Assembly: GCA_964035575.1 (NCBI GenBank)
Contig: OZ037854.1
Span: 496,001 to 560,000, forward strand
Reading direction: 5' to 3'
Source of the DNA: Rhynchopus sp. YZ270_cl-10
Taxonomy: Eukaryota; Euglenozoa; Diplonemea; Diplonemida; Diplonemidae
Length of the DNA: 64,000 nt
In this document: piece after piece, positions 26,941-37,637 of the stretch
Numbering within the stretch: position 1 is the stretch's first letter
Layout of the letters: the number at the start of each line of letters is the position of its first letter
Program-made: the position numbers and the translations under genes
The notes under the pieces: generated by a model
Databases searched by the model: none
What the model was told of the DNA's origin: nothing
The model's input: the letters and a program-made list of their open reading frames with translations, nothing else

Positions 26941-28777
26941 AATTGCAGGCAAAAATACCCCCGCTTTCTTCCTTTTTAGGTTTGCTGTCTGGGTTGTGTG
27001 GATGGGGTGGATGGGGGGAGGGGTTTTTTAGGTGCAAAGCGCTGGCACTCCCCTGCCCCTTTTGCGTTCTATTCGTTTGTCATAGTGGCTGTACTTCTGG
27101 GTCGGCTTGCAAGCGTTTTCTTTTTTATTGGTTACACAGTCACGATGTTCTATGCATTTCAGATAAACTTTATTTTTCAAATGCACTGTGTGCTGTGCTG
27201 TGTCGGTACGTCGGTAGGGGTTCTGGGGGTAAGGTTGGGTTGGGTTTGGAGAAAATGAGAGCAACACAAATAGAGATAAGCCGTTGGGGGGGGGTGTTTT
27301 CAATGATTTTATCATGTCATTTTTACATGTAGCATGTCATGTCATGTCATGTCACCCCTCTGACAACAGCGCAGTGATGCTATCGGCAGTTTGGGGTCAA
27401 GAAAAAGAAAACAAAACGACAAAATGAGGGGCACAAAACAAAACAAAACAAAAACCCCAAAAAGAAAGCACACATTTTAAGGCAAATAGGCGATGATGGG
27501 TGTAAAAAAAAAAATTTAGGGGTGGGGGGGAAAGTGAAGATTGCACTCGAGGGTTTGCAAACTATTTCCAACCCTTTTTTTTAATCCAGAAAAAATATCA
27601 CGACACACAATCTCCAAGGTAATTATAAGGTGATGGGTGGGTGGGCTTGGGCGACACGTTGCAGTGACATAAAAATCCCTTCTTTTCCCCCCCTCTTCCC
27701 ATATTTTTTGATAACAGAAGCAGCATTTGGGGGAATCTGAGATATTAAGAGAGAAGGCAAATATTAGATTGCATTGGGAATGTTGCGGCTGACACATATA
27801 TCTGTACAGTTTGGGCACAATATTTTCCAAAAAAAAATGCTGATTGTATTCCAAAGTCATTAGCTGACTCAAGCTGGGTTAATGAGTTGTCTGCTTAAAT
27901 GAGGCTCATATCTAACTTCGCGCAAAGATAATGAATACAATCTCGTCAGATGGATGTGCCTCTTAGATCCACTGTTAATCCATTTACTCTGAGACTTGCA
28001 TGGCTTAATCCTTGAAACAATCATATGACCACCGTTAGGATTTCCTCAGCTAACCAACGGTTTTCTTCGTTAAAACTCCGTTACGACACGGTGTCAGCAT
28101 CACAACTGATACTGTGAACAAAAACTGTTCAGGTTTCTTTCATTATTTTTTTTCGAGGGTTTTTGCCCCCCCCCCCCTAAGTTATCACAATCCCCCTGTT
28201 TTTCCTCTTTTTTTTTTATATTACAAAGACACAACCACGGCTGTCCTGCAACTAAGTCAATAATGTTTTCAAAAAAAATGTAACACCCCCGTGTGTCGGT
28301 CAGGTGGTGACGGCACAATCGTCGTCAATTTTTCAAAAAAAAGGGTCTGGGTGGGGCGATTTTTTTTTTCTTTTGTCATTGGTGCTCAAGGAGAAAGTAG
28401 CTTCCAGTAGGGAGGGGGAAATGGGGAGCGTTACCTTTCACACCCTTGTCCACCAAAAAACCCCCCTTTCCCCCTGTTATTGGTTCCCCTTCACACCCCC
28501 TCTCTCTCGATTCGTTATTTCCCCCGTACCTTTTCTTCCCCCCCCCACCCAATTCGTTTGACCGTTCGTTGTTCAAAAAAAAATTGTATTTCACCCTCCC
28601 CCATTTTTTATCATATCGGATGTACCTCCCGTTCTGCAAAAAAAAGCCGTATTTGACCTATGTTCTGTATCAGAGATTATCTCATAAACTTTTTGTTTCC
28701 TTTTCCTTTTTCAAAATATTCTCCCAAACCCACCCAGAGATTTTGTTTTTTTTGTTTTGTTGATTTTTTATCTCACT
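26941..28777. other. Gene-free spacer before dihydroxy-acid dehydratase
   Basis: About 1.8 kb with homopolymers and a short (ATGTC)n tract near 27332-27352. Codon-like composition is absent. The last 250 bases before the gene are strongly pyrimidine-rich. Confidence 0.55.
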
Positions 28778-30577
28778 ATGTTACGACGCACCGGACTCAA
28801 TTCAGCGGTCAAAAAAACCTTTGTTAATCCTGGACTCCCTGCCCCTGATCTTCAAACACAGGAGATCATCAACAAGGACCCTCCACGCGACGTTAATGGC
28901 GAACCTTTGAACAAATACAGCAGGCGCATTACACAGCGCCGTTCATGTGGTGCCTCTCAGGCTATGCTGTATGGAACCGGCATGGACCTCAATGATATGG
29001 GAAAACCACAGGTCGGCATTGCATCGATGTGGTACGAAGGGAACACCTGCAATATGCATCTCAACAGCCTTGCGGAGATTGTGAAAGACAGCGTCACCGA
29101 GGCTGGTCTTCAGGGGCTCCGATTCAATACTATTGGAGTTTCTGATGGGATTTCCAACGGAACTCCAGGGATGTGCTACTCCCTTCAGTCAAGAGAGATC
29201 ATTGCAGACTCGATTGAAACGGTGATGAACGCACAGTGGTACGATGCTAATATTAGTATTCCAGGATGTGACAAAAATATGCCGGCATGTGTCATGGCGA
29301 TGGCGCGGTACAACCGACCGTCTATTATGGTGTATGGAGGAACTATTGCTGCGGGAACTTCAAAGGGAGGGGAAAAGCTGGACATTATCTCCGCTTTTCA
29401 GTCGTATGGGGAGTTTTTGAGTGGAAAGATTTCGGATGCGGAGCGGACCAACATCGTCGAAAATGCCTGCCCTGGAGCCGGAGCCTGCGGAGGGATGTAC
29501 ACCGCAAACACAATGTCCTCAGCAATCGAGGCAATGGGGTTGTCTCTCCCCCATTCCTCCTCTGCCCCAGCTCTCTCCGCGAGAAAGACTTTGGAGTGTC
29601 GTGCGGCAGGCGGTGCGATTAAAAAGCTGTTAGAAATGGACCTCAAACCGAAAGACATTGTGACCAAATCTGCCTTACTGAACTCCCTGCGTATCATCAT
29701 GGCCTTAGGTGGTAGCACCAATGCAGTTCTACATCTTCTTGCGATTGGAAGAACATTTGACATTGATTTGACTCTGAAAGACATTCAGGAGGTTTCAAAC
29801 ACAACACCCTTCCTTGCGAACCTCAAACCTTCGGGAACATACGTAATGGAGGATCTCCATGACGTAGGAGGTGTCCCCGGTGTGATGAAGCTTCTCCTCG
29901 AAAACAATATCCTCGACGGCTCCTGCATGACCGTCACCGGAAGGACCATCTCAGAAAACCTTGCAAAAGAGCAGCCTCTCCAGGACGGTCAAAAAATCAT
30001 CGCACCGTTCGCTTCACCCTACAAAACAACTGGACATATCCAAATTCTCTTCGGAAACGTTGCCCCAGAAGGTTCCGTTGCAAAAATTACTGGAAAAGAG
30101 GGCCTTCGTTTTACAGGACCTGCCTTGGTATTTGATTCGGAGGAGGAAATGCTACAGGCCCTTGAAGATGGAAAGGTTGTAAAAGGGTCTGTCATTGTCA
30201 TCAGATATGAGGGGCCGAAAGGGGGGCCAGGAATGCCAGAGATGTTGACCCCGACGTCGGCGGTTATGGGGGCGGGGTTGGGGGATAGTGTGGCGATGCT
30301 CACGGATGGGAGGTTCTCTGGTGGAAGCCATGGGTTTATCATTGGACATATTGCACCGGAAGCGCAAGAAGGTGGTCCTATCGCGTTGATTGAGGATGGT
30401 GACATCGTGGACATTGACTCCGAGGCAAAGACAATCTCTGTCGCAGTCAGCGACGATGAGATGGCAGCGCGGAAGGCACGCTGGACAGCACCGGAGTTAG
30501 AAGCAAAGAGCGGGACACTCTTCAAATATTCAAAGTTGGTGAGCAGTGCTAGCACCGGATGTGTCACTGATATGTAG
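28778..30577 (+). CDS. ILVD: Dihydroxy-acid dehydratase, organelle-type (599 aa, intronless)
   Basis: Catalyses dehydration of 2,3-dihydroxy-isovalerate and -methylvalerate, the third common step of valine and isoleucine synthesis, usually in mitochondria or plastids. The first ATG (28778) gives an N-terminus rich in Arg, Lys, Ser and Thr ([15 protein letters not shown]) that fits a targeting peptide. Family motifs: cysteines in NTCN (C92), GCDKNMPA (C164) and GACGG (C237) at iron-sulphur cluster positions, [17 protein letters not shown], and the C-terminal signature [20 protein letters not shown] with [17 protein letters not shown] is followed by A rather than the usual G. The length is normal and there is no intron, unlike most neighbours. 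An active branched-chain pathway implies an organism that makes these amino acids. Confidence 0.96.
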   Translation: MLRRTGLNSAVKKTFVNPGLPAPDLQTQEIINKDPPRDVNGEPLNKYSRRITQRRSCGASQAMLYGTGMDLNDMGKPQVGIASMWYEGNTCNMHLNSLAEIVKDSVTEAGLQGLRFNTIGVSDGISNGTPGMCYSLQSREIIADSIETVMNAQWYDANISIPGCDKNMPACVMAMARYNRPSIMVYGGTIAAGTSKGGEKLDIISAFQSYGEFLSGKISDAERTNIVENACPGAGACGGMYTANTMSSAIEAMGLSLPHSSSAPALSARKTLECRAAGGAIKKLLEMDLKPKDIVTKSALLNSLRIIMALGGSTNAVLHLLAIGRTFDIDLTLKDIQEVSNTTPFLANLKPSGTYVMEDLHDVGGVPGVMKLLLENNILDGSCMTVTGRTISENLAKEQPLQDGQKIIAPFASPYKTTGHIQILFGNVAPEGSVAKITGKEGLRFTGPALVFDSEEEMLQALEDGKVVKGSVIVIRYEGPKGGPGMPEMLTPTSAVMGAGLGDSVAMLTDGRFSGGSHGFIIGHIAPEAQEGGPIALIEDGDIVDIDSEAKTISVAVSDDEMAARKARWTAPELEAKSGTLFKYSKLVSSASTGCVTDM

Positions 30578-30698
30578 AATCGAACAAAATATTCATTTTG
30601 CGTTGTTTTGAGCACGTTTCAGCTACTCTATTTAGGTGACTCTTTTCTTCTTGTTTTTTTCCCCCAAAAAAAAGGAGGGTGTATTTATGCCCTAAAAT

Positions 30699-30771
30699 GG
30701 TGAAGGAGGGTGATTCGCATTTCTTGCGTACTTTTTGCGCACTTTTTTTGCGCACCCCCATTCAGCCACAC
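30699..30771. mobile_element. Tiny inverted-repeat element, copy 1
   Basis: Left GGTGAAGGAGGGTGATTCGC, right inverse CACCCCCATTCAGCCACACC, with TTCTTGCGTACTTTTTGCGC between. The same element is at 42339-42402. MITE-like. Confidence 0.65.
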
Positions 30772-30842
30772 CACTAAAGGTTGTTTTTTGTTCCCCCCTC
30801 TGTGCTTTCTTGAAGGTGGTGCGAGCAAGAGAAGCTCATTTT

Positions 30843-30890
30843 GGTAAAAGGTACACCGTCACGAGAGGACTTTGTATTTCAACTCTACCT
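30843..30890 (+). repeat. Dispersed repeat M3, short copy
   Basis: GGTACACCGTC, loop ACGAGAG, GACTTTGTATTTCAACTC, then T-rich. GTC and GAC pair exactly around the ACGAGAG loop, showing kinship with the main hairpin family. Confidence 0.65.
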
Positions 30891-31712
30891 TCATTTTCTT
30901 TTTTGAAATGACAACAGAATAGTTTGTCTTATTGTATCCTGTAGAGGATATGATGACGTGACCAAGACAGTGAGACCTTAATGATACATCTTAACAAACA
31001 AATTTTTTTTTTGAGGGGGTGGGCGAGTCATTAAGGGGGGTTTTTTTCCCCCCCAATGGGTTTCCCTCCACATTTTTCTGTTGGCCACACAGTCAGTCTG
31101 AGGTGTGCCTGCATCAAAAGCTACCATTTTTTTTTTTTTTTTTTTTTTTTTTGCTCTTTCGTAATTTATGTGTTCGCTTTCTCCTTGTCCAGGTTTGTGT
31201 GTGATTTTTTTTGGCCTCAAAGAGGTTTCCTCTTCACGGTCAGTGGGAGCGTATTGTAATTAAAATATCACGGCAGAATATTTATTACACACTTTACGCA
31301 CAAAACAAAAGCTGCTTGTTGCTTCTCCCCAGACGTCACGTCACCTAACCGGGGTTATCCCTGCTGTTTCATAAAATAACAAAACCATTTTTTTTTTTTT
31401 TTTGGCAAACACCTTAATGAATGCGGCTGAAGACACATAGCAACTCTTCTGTCGCCCTTCTTCCCCCAACGTTTCCTTGGGGGGGTTTTCCCCCCCTCTT
31501 CTTCGGATGACGTTATGTGCCCTCCCTCACACAGCGAAGGCATGTTTCGTCCTTCAAGACGATTTCTTTCTCTTTCATTATTAACGAAATTGTGCTGACA
31601 TTGCATTGTAGTGTTCGCAGTTCTAGAACATTTGTGTATTTTTTTTCTTTTTTTGTTGTGGGAAGACTTACCCTTACCTTCCACTTCATTTTTTTTTTTT
31701 TATTTTCTTCAA

Positions 31713-31756
31713 GGTGACCCCTCTTCTACTAAGCGCGAGAGGCTGCGGTTCATCTT
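31713..31756 (+). repeat. Hairpin-family copy with a split lower stem
   Basis: GGTGA, a 12-base insert, CTAAGC, loop GCGAGAG, GCTGCG, GT, TCATC, TTATAAAC and an 18-base T run. Confidence 0.6.
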
Positions 31757-32174
31757 ATAAACTTTTTTTTTTTTTTTTTTTTCGCCCTCTTGATTCGGCG
31801 TAACGATACCTCGACGGCAAAACAAATAGCTTGTTTTGTTTTATTGCTTTTTTTACTTGGAGAGCATTTCCCCTGATGGTGTGCACTTTTTTTTTGATGC
31901 CTACGTCACATTGAGGATGTATTGCACCATCAACGTCGTTTCTCCGCAAGATGAACGGGGGATCTCTCCACCTGCAAATCCAACGAACGCCTTTTTATTA
32001 ACGTAACCATACTTTTGCTTTTTTGTTACAATTCGACTAAAGAAATAAGACTGTGTTTCCTTTCTTCGAAACCTGTTAAAAAGGGTTTTGCACAAAAAAA
32101 AAAAACGAGAGAAAAAATGGTCGCTTTCTCGTCGCCAAAGACCTTTAAAAACGTCCCCCCCCCCCCAATTTTAA

Positions 32175-32203
32175 GGTGACTAAGCAGTAGCTTAGGTTCA
32201 TCT
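32175..32203 (+). repeat. Hairpin-family copy with a short loop
   Basis: GGTGA + CTAAGC, four-base loop AGTA, GCTTAG, GT bulge, TCATC, then TAAAAAGCC. Stems are perfect; the ACGAGAG loop is replaced. Confidence 0.7.
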
Positions 32204-32734
32204 AAAAAGCCTTCTTTCTTTTATTTTACGAAACTTCAGTGCTTGCGTCCCAGAGGCGTTTTGTACTATCAACTTCATTAAAAAAAAACCCCAGTTTTTC
32301 CTTCTCATATGTGAGAACTGATAATAACACCAAAAATAAAGTCTTCTTCCTTTTTTCTTTTTCTGGCACTCAACTTTAACTCTTCTCTCCAGAGTGAAAA
32401 TCACCTAAGGCACCACTAAAGTCAGCGACAGCAATATCTTTGAGAGTCACAGTTTTACGACCCACTTCTGATGCACACCAGACCTCCCTCCTCCCTCTCC
32501 CCTCCTCCAGAACTCAACGAGGTTTTTTCGTGTCACCGAGTGTCCATACAGTTTGGATTTTGTGCGGTCTAAGATTTTTACTTCTTCACTGGCACTATCG
32601 ACTGGTCTCTTTTTTCGGTCACTGATTCTTTCACCACAACAAACACCCTCCACCCACCCCACCTCTCACCCTCTCCACCTCTCTACCCACCCAGGAGACA
32701 TTACCACCCCCTCCCCCTCCTCCCTCGCCTTCCA

Positions 32735-35565
32735 ATGTCCGACAATGGAGGTGAGGGGGCAGACCCCCTAGCGACACAATCAACCCAACCTGTGTCACCC
32801 CCAGGATCCCCGCTGGCATCCCCTCAGGCGGGGAGTGAGAGTGAGGACAGCGACTTTTTGGTGAGACGGAAAAAGGATAAGAAGAAGAAGGAAAAAAAAG
32901 ACAAGAAGGGGAAAAAGGAGAAGAAGGAGAAGCGCGCGAAGTCACCGAAGGAGAGTCCAAAGAGAAGCCGAAAATCGAGACGGTCACCTGAGAGAGATGA
33001 AGAAGAGGAGCCGAAACAGAAGAAGGCAAAGGTGGAGCAGGAGTTGATGTGCTATGCTAAGTCATATGTCCCAGAGCCGAAGGACGAGGAGGATGCTTCT
33101 ATTATCGAGAAGGTACGTGGTGTGGACCTTGTTCTGACATCGTTGAGGAACGGAATGCCGGGGAGGTTTTTGACTACAGAGGAATCGCTCCGGTTTGCAC
33201 CGCGCTCCGATGTTGACAAAAAGAAGTTTCTTTTCACCCGAAACGTAACCCTCAAGCTTTGGGAGGAACAGCCCCTCCGTCGTCTCTATCTCTCGACTCT
33301 TCGCAACCGTGTTCAGAACCCCAGTCTTGGCAATACCCACGCAGTCTTCTCCTTCCTGGAGGAGATTGGTGCGATCAACTACGGTTTGACCTACCATAAG
33401 TATATGACACCGCTCAACGGGAACAGTGTTTGTATCATTGGTGCTGGGGTAGCAGGATTGCTGACAGCGCATCAGCTGATTCGCGAAGGGTTTGAGGTGA
33501 CGTTGTTTGAGGCTGCGGAGGAGGTGGGTGGGCGGTGTGGTGATATCGTCTTGAAGAAGGATGGGGAGGAGAAAGGCATTCGTGTGCCGCGTGGGCCGAC
33601 GAACAGATATCTAGCGACGGAGATGTTGATTGCGAAGGACGTGCCGGATAACATCACAGATGACGCTATTTCGATGCGGTCGCAACAAGGGGAGTTGATT
33701 GGGTTGGAGCAGTCCCTCGACCAGCTCAGCACCGCGCCGTCGCGCGAAGCATCGCAGGCGAATTCGCAGGACAGCCAAGAAGGCGGCGAGGACCCCAAGG
33801 AGGTGCCGCTCAACACCGTGCAGCTCCACACCATCCTCAAGCAAACCGGGGTCGAGGACAGCTGGTGGGCCGACGCCAAATCCCTCCCCCTCTTCTTCGC
33901 AGCAGATGGCAACCACATTGTCTTAAACGCAGAGCTGCTGTCCTCTCTTGAACGTTCCGAAGCGGAGTTGAAATCCTTTGTGCGTGCGTCCACAACAAAC
34001 TCAAGGGGAGATGAGAACAAAGCCGCAGCAGAGAAGTACATGCAAGACAAACCGACGTTGCGCCACGCCTTCTCGAAGTACGAGATGGATTCGCACGCAA
34101 CCCTCGACCAGCTTGCGTCTTCTGCAGTCGACCGTTCGATTCCTTTCAACACTCACAGACTTCCCACCACTTGGGGAGAGGTCTGCGAAAAGCTTTCTAT
34201 CGGTCTGAACATCAAAAAGGGCCGTTTCGTGCGCCACATCGACCACAGCAATGAAGCCAACGTCACCATCACAACCTACCCTGTTGCCCGCGACCTCAGT
34301 GTCGACTACACAGGCGAGTCTGCAAAGGAGGAACACACCTTTGACCATTGCGTGGTGACTGCACCAATCGGTGTCTTGCAGGCAGTGGAAGAAGACAAAG
34401 AGAACGAACCTGTTTCGAACAAACGCAAACGCGATGAGGAGAAGGATAAGGACAAGGAGAAGGAGAAGGAGCCGACATACTTCATGCAATTCACACCAAA
34501 GCTTCCAGTGACAAAACGGCATGCGATCGACAGCATTGGGGCAGGTGTCAGGAACACTCTGATCCTTCAATTCGACGACGCCTTCTGGGCTGCCAGCTCC
34601 GTTCTTCCCACTGCAGAGAAGGAGGACGAACAGGCCGATGAGATCGACGACCTGGACGCAGAACCAAAAGCACTTCCCACTGACCCCAACGCAAAAGAGA
34701 GATCGTGGGATCTGGTGCTCCAGTCAGGCGACGCTGAGGAAGACCTCCGTGGGGTGGGTGTGACCTGCCAGCTCGAGGGGGGAGACATTCCTCACGCAAT
34801 CTTCTCCCTCTCAGGAGAGGCGGCGAAGCTTGCAGAGGACGGCCGCAGTGACGAGCTGACGGAGTGGGTCATGAAGGCACTCCGCCGCATCTTCAGTGAC
34901 ATTTCTGTCCCAGAACCCTTCTCGACACTCAACTCAAAGTGGGGGTCGCGGAAGTTCACCCGCTGCAGTGCGCCGTTCGCTACTCACAGTACTGCACCGG
35001 TGCACTTCTCAGACCTGGGTGCGCCTCTGGAGACAAGCAATGTCTTTTTTGCAGGAGATGCAACAGACCCGGAGCACTATGGGCGTCTCGAAGGTGCGGT
35101 CAACTCTGCGACCCGAGTCAGTCGTGAGGTAGTTGCACGCAACAAAAAACTCATCCAAGAACGCAAAATAGCGCGCAAAGCGGTGACCAGCGAGGACCGC
35201 ATGATCCGTCTGAAGATGACCGGTGCCCCCCTCTCCATCGACAAAGTGATTGTCGACAGCAAACACAAGGCGGACACAAAGAAGCAAGAAAACGCCATGC
35301 AGCTCAGCCGTGGCTCCTCAAGGAACCTGGCAGAAAAGTACAGAAAAATCGAGGCAGTGCCAACCCTCCAGCGCAACCTCTTCAACGCCAAGATTAAGGC
35401 AAGCACAGACAACCTCGACAAGGGTGGTTTCGTGAACAGAGAGTATGTGCTTTTTTTTAGTTTCGACTATTGTATCAATGAAAGTTCCTTTCATACAAGC
35501 TGCTCTTCAGGGTGGAGACGAACTACTATACCTTCTGCAGAACAAAGCGCTTCGGCCTACATTGA
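32735..35565 (+). CDS. SWIRM plus flavin amine oxidase (LSD1/KDM1-type), two exons, 920 aa
   Basis: Exons 32735-35442 and 35511-35565; the GTATGT donor splits a codon (GA|G) and the product ends NREVETNYYTFCRTKRFGLH. Residues 44-100 are extremely lysine-rich (nuclear type). Residues ~165-220 match SWIRM, with FLFTRNVTLKLWEEQPLRRL and FLEEIGAINYGL. Residues 232-270 are the FAD dinucleotide fold (CIIGAGVAGLLTAHQLIREG, GGRCG), and FFAGDATDPEHYGRLEGAV near 770 closes the FAD site. SWIRM followed by amine oxidase is the layout of histone lysine demethylase LSD1, which oxidises methyl-lysine on histone H3; by analogy this is a chromatin enzyme. Substrate and the catalytic lysine were not verified. 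Low-complexity acidic/lysine inserts interrupt the oxidase domain. Without splicing the frame runs on to 35662. Confidence 0.85.
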
Positions 35566-35673
35566 GTACAGACCCGAGTTATCCAGCAAGGTGGGTAAAG
35601 TGGGTAAGGTTAGACATTTGTCAACAAAAAACGACATTGCTGGATTCTTCAGAAAAGAATGACCCCAGATCAG

Positions 35674-35768
35674 AGGCCTTTTCGTGAGGGAACTTTTGGA
35701 AAGTGGAGATTGCACAAACTGCTGGGAACACAACCGATGCAACCACACTACTCCAATAATGTATCAAA
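35674..35768 (+). repeat. Dispersed repeat M6, copy 2
   Basis: AGTGGAGATTGCACAAACTG ... CACACTACTCCAATAATGTA, with ~25 bp of upstream similarity to the 3719-3812 copy. It lies between two genes, just before a (CA)n tract at 35769-35785. Confidence 0.65.
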
Positions 35769-35792
35769 CACACACACACACACAGAGTGACC

Positions 35793-37597
35793 ATGGCGAG
35801 ATACCAAGGACAGGTAGGTCTGCGCCACCTTGAGAAGCAGACGGAGGCTCGTTGGTTAGAGTCGCGTATGCAGAAGGAACGTGAACTGGCAAAGGCTGTG
35901 GTGGTATGTGACAAAAACTGATGTCAAGAGTATTTTTGTTTGTCTGTAAGGGTGGCACGACTTTTTTTTTCGTTTCCCGCTCGCTGACTCTGGGAAAAAA
36001 ATGCGCGCGCGCGCAAAAAAAAAGTTTTAAAAAAAGTTTTGCCTGAAAAAAAGTTGTGGGAACAGGGTGATCCTGTGGGCTTTTTATATAAAATCGCCTC
36101 AGGGGCCCAAAAACGGGTGACCCAAAACACAGTTTTTTAGCATTTCCGGAATCCGTCCAGAAAGTGGTGGGGTCAATTTCGAAAATTGGACAATTTTTTG
36201 ACCACTTAAATTTTTGAAAATGTGAGCCCGGTCACTAATACGTGGGTCCCATTTTTGTCCAAAAAATGCTGCTCAAAAAAATTGTCCCCTGAAAATTTTT
36301 CAGCCCCAAAACATGCCGCCATTGGCATTTCCGGAATCTGTCCGCACTGTGGTGGGGTCAATTTGCCGAAATGGCCAAGTTCTTGGTTTTGGTCAAAATG
36401 AGTGTGAGGTAAAGGGGCCAAGGTAAATCCCACAACTCAGATTTTCTCTCCCTGATGCTGAAACATGAAAATGCGCGAAAGTACCGGCATTTGCATTTCC
36501 GGAATCCGTCCGTTGTGTGGTGGGGTCAATTTGCCGAAATGGACGAGTTTTTATAAATTTTGGTCAAAATCGTGTACAACCCGGTGAAGAAAAAATATTT
36601 TCACGAAAAAAAAACCCCAAAATGTCCACCAGTACTCAGTACCCAGTACCGAAACTTTTTTTCCACCAAACTTTTTTTTTTTTGAATCTCGAAAAAAAAA
36701 TGCGCGCGCGAGCGGGAAACAAAAAAAAAAGTTGTGCCACCCTAAGGCGTTTGCACTTTCAACGTCTCTTTTTCTTTGAATGACCAATCACAGAGAGGGC
36801 TCATAACGATCTCTATTGGTGTTCCGACACCTTTTGGTTTCTACTGAACATACTGCCAGAACAACAAACATCTGTGTCCGTCCGCCTTCAGAACCACTTC
36901 TTGCTGTGTTTTCTTGTTCCTAAAGATGACGTTATTTCCTGTGCTGTGTGTTTCTCAAGACAACCTGTCTTACGCAAAATGATGACTAATACGACCAAAT
37001 CTGGTCCCCGGTGACGACCTATGATATTCCGTACATTACAACAGTTATCCCTGGCTGAATTTTTGTTCTTTTAGTGCTTTGCTTTTCCAAACAATGATGA
37101 CAACGTCAACCCTACATTTGTTCATTTCTTCGCAAACATTCGTTTTGTGCGACTTTATTCTGACTTCCCACTGATTGCTGTCTTTTGCTCTTCTTCCTTG
37201 CAAGATAAATGCAGATGTTGAAATACTTTTGTTGCATTTTCATCTTCTTCTTTGGCAAACATCACAGAGCGAGGCATCTAAGCGTGAAGAGGAGCACATT
37301 CTCAAGAAGCGTAAGGTGCAGGTCACCGCCGCCACCGTCAAGAGCTACAAGGCGGGCAACGCTGTTGACGATCTCCTCCCCACGTGGTACTACCAATCGC
37401 AAGCAGGAGAGGGCCATGCCAAGAAAGAGTTTGTCAGTGCCTTCTACACGTATGCCTACAGATTTATTTACCACCACCACCACCACCACCACCTTGAGCT
37501 TGCTAATATTATTTTTTTGTTTTCGAATAAAAATATCTCCTTCTCCTCCTCTTCCTCCTCCCTTCTCCCTTCTCCGATACAACAAAACACTCTTTAA
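35793..37597 (+). CDS. Small basic protein, two exons (146 aa), snoRNA host
   Basis: Exon 1 is 35793-35903 (37 codons, GTATGT donor) and exon 2 is 37268-37597, phase 0. The product is highly charged and helical (HLEKQTEARWLESRMQKERE; SEASKREEEHILKKRKVQVT), then DDLLPTWYYQSQAGEGHAKK, and ends in a run of seven histidines and a Phe/Ser-rich tail. The tail may be an artefact if a further GTATGC donor at 37450 is used. No family is recognised. The 1.36 kb intron holds an inverted-repeat element and one snoRNA A+B pair. Confidence 0.6.
35950..36742. mobile_element. 793 bp MITE with TAA duplication (PIF/Harbinger-like)
   Basis: Terminal inverted repeats of ~35 bases start GGGTGGCAC and continue through GTTTCCCGCTCGC; TAA flanks both ends (35947-35949 and 36743-36745). 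A three-base TAA/TWA duplication and GGG termini are typical of PIF/Harbinger elements. Inside are three direct copies (near 36139, 36324 and 36484) of a block with CATTTCCGGAATCCGTCC and GTGGTGGGGTCAATTTGC. No transposase, so non-autonomous. It lies in the intron of the 35793 gene. Confidence 0.8.
36979..37058 (+). ncRNA. Box C/D snoRNA A, copy 7 (second host gene)
   Basis: Identical boxes, length and CAGTTATCCCTG guide to the gamma-SNAP array, but in the intron of the 35793 gene. Its upstream flank matches that of copy 5 for ~45 bases, so this is a transposed or duplicated cassette. Confidence 0.88.
37094..37174 (+). ncRNA. Box C/D snoRNA B, copy 7 (second host gene)
   Basis: Same core as the other B copies; the downstream flank matches that of copy 4 (17652-17680). 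It ends ~93 bases before the 3' splice site at 37267. Confidence 0.78.
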
Positions 37598-37637
37598 CAA
37601 GCAAACCCTATTTTTTTTCACCGAATTTATTTATAAA

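Larger units (their letters stand above)
30578..32734. other. Gene-free spacer before the SWIRM/amine oxidase gene
   Basis: Contains a short inverted-repeat element, an M3 copy, a weak M4 copy (31085-31125) and two hairpin-family copies, all listed separately where clear. T runs up to 20 bases. No supportable gene. Confidence 0.55.

Noticed and set aside
35793-37597. Seven-histidine run as a metal-binding motif
   Set aside because: It is a simple CAC repeat near the end of an exon whose 3' limit is uncertain; no other evidence of metal binding.
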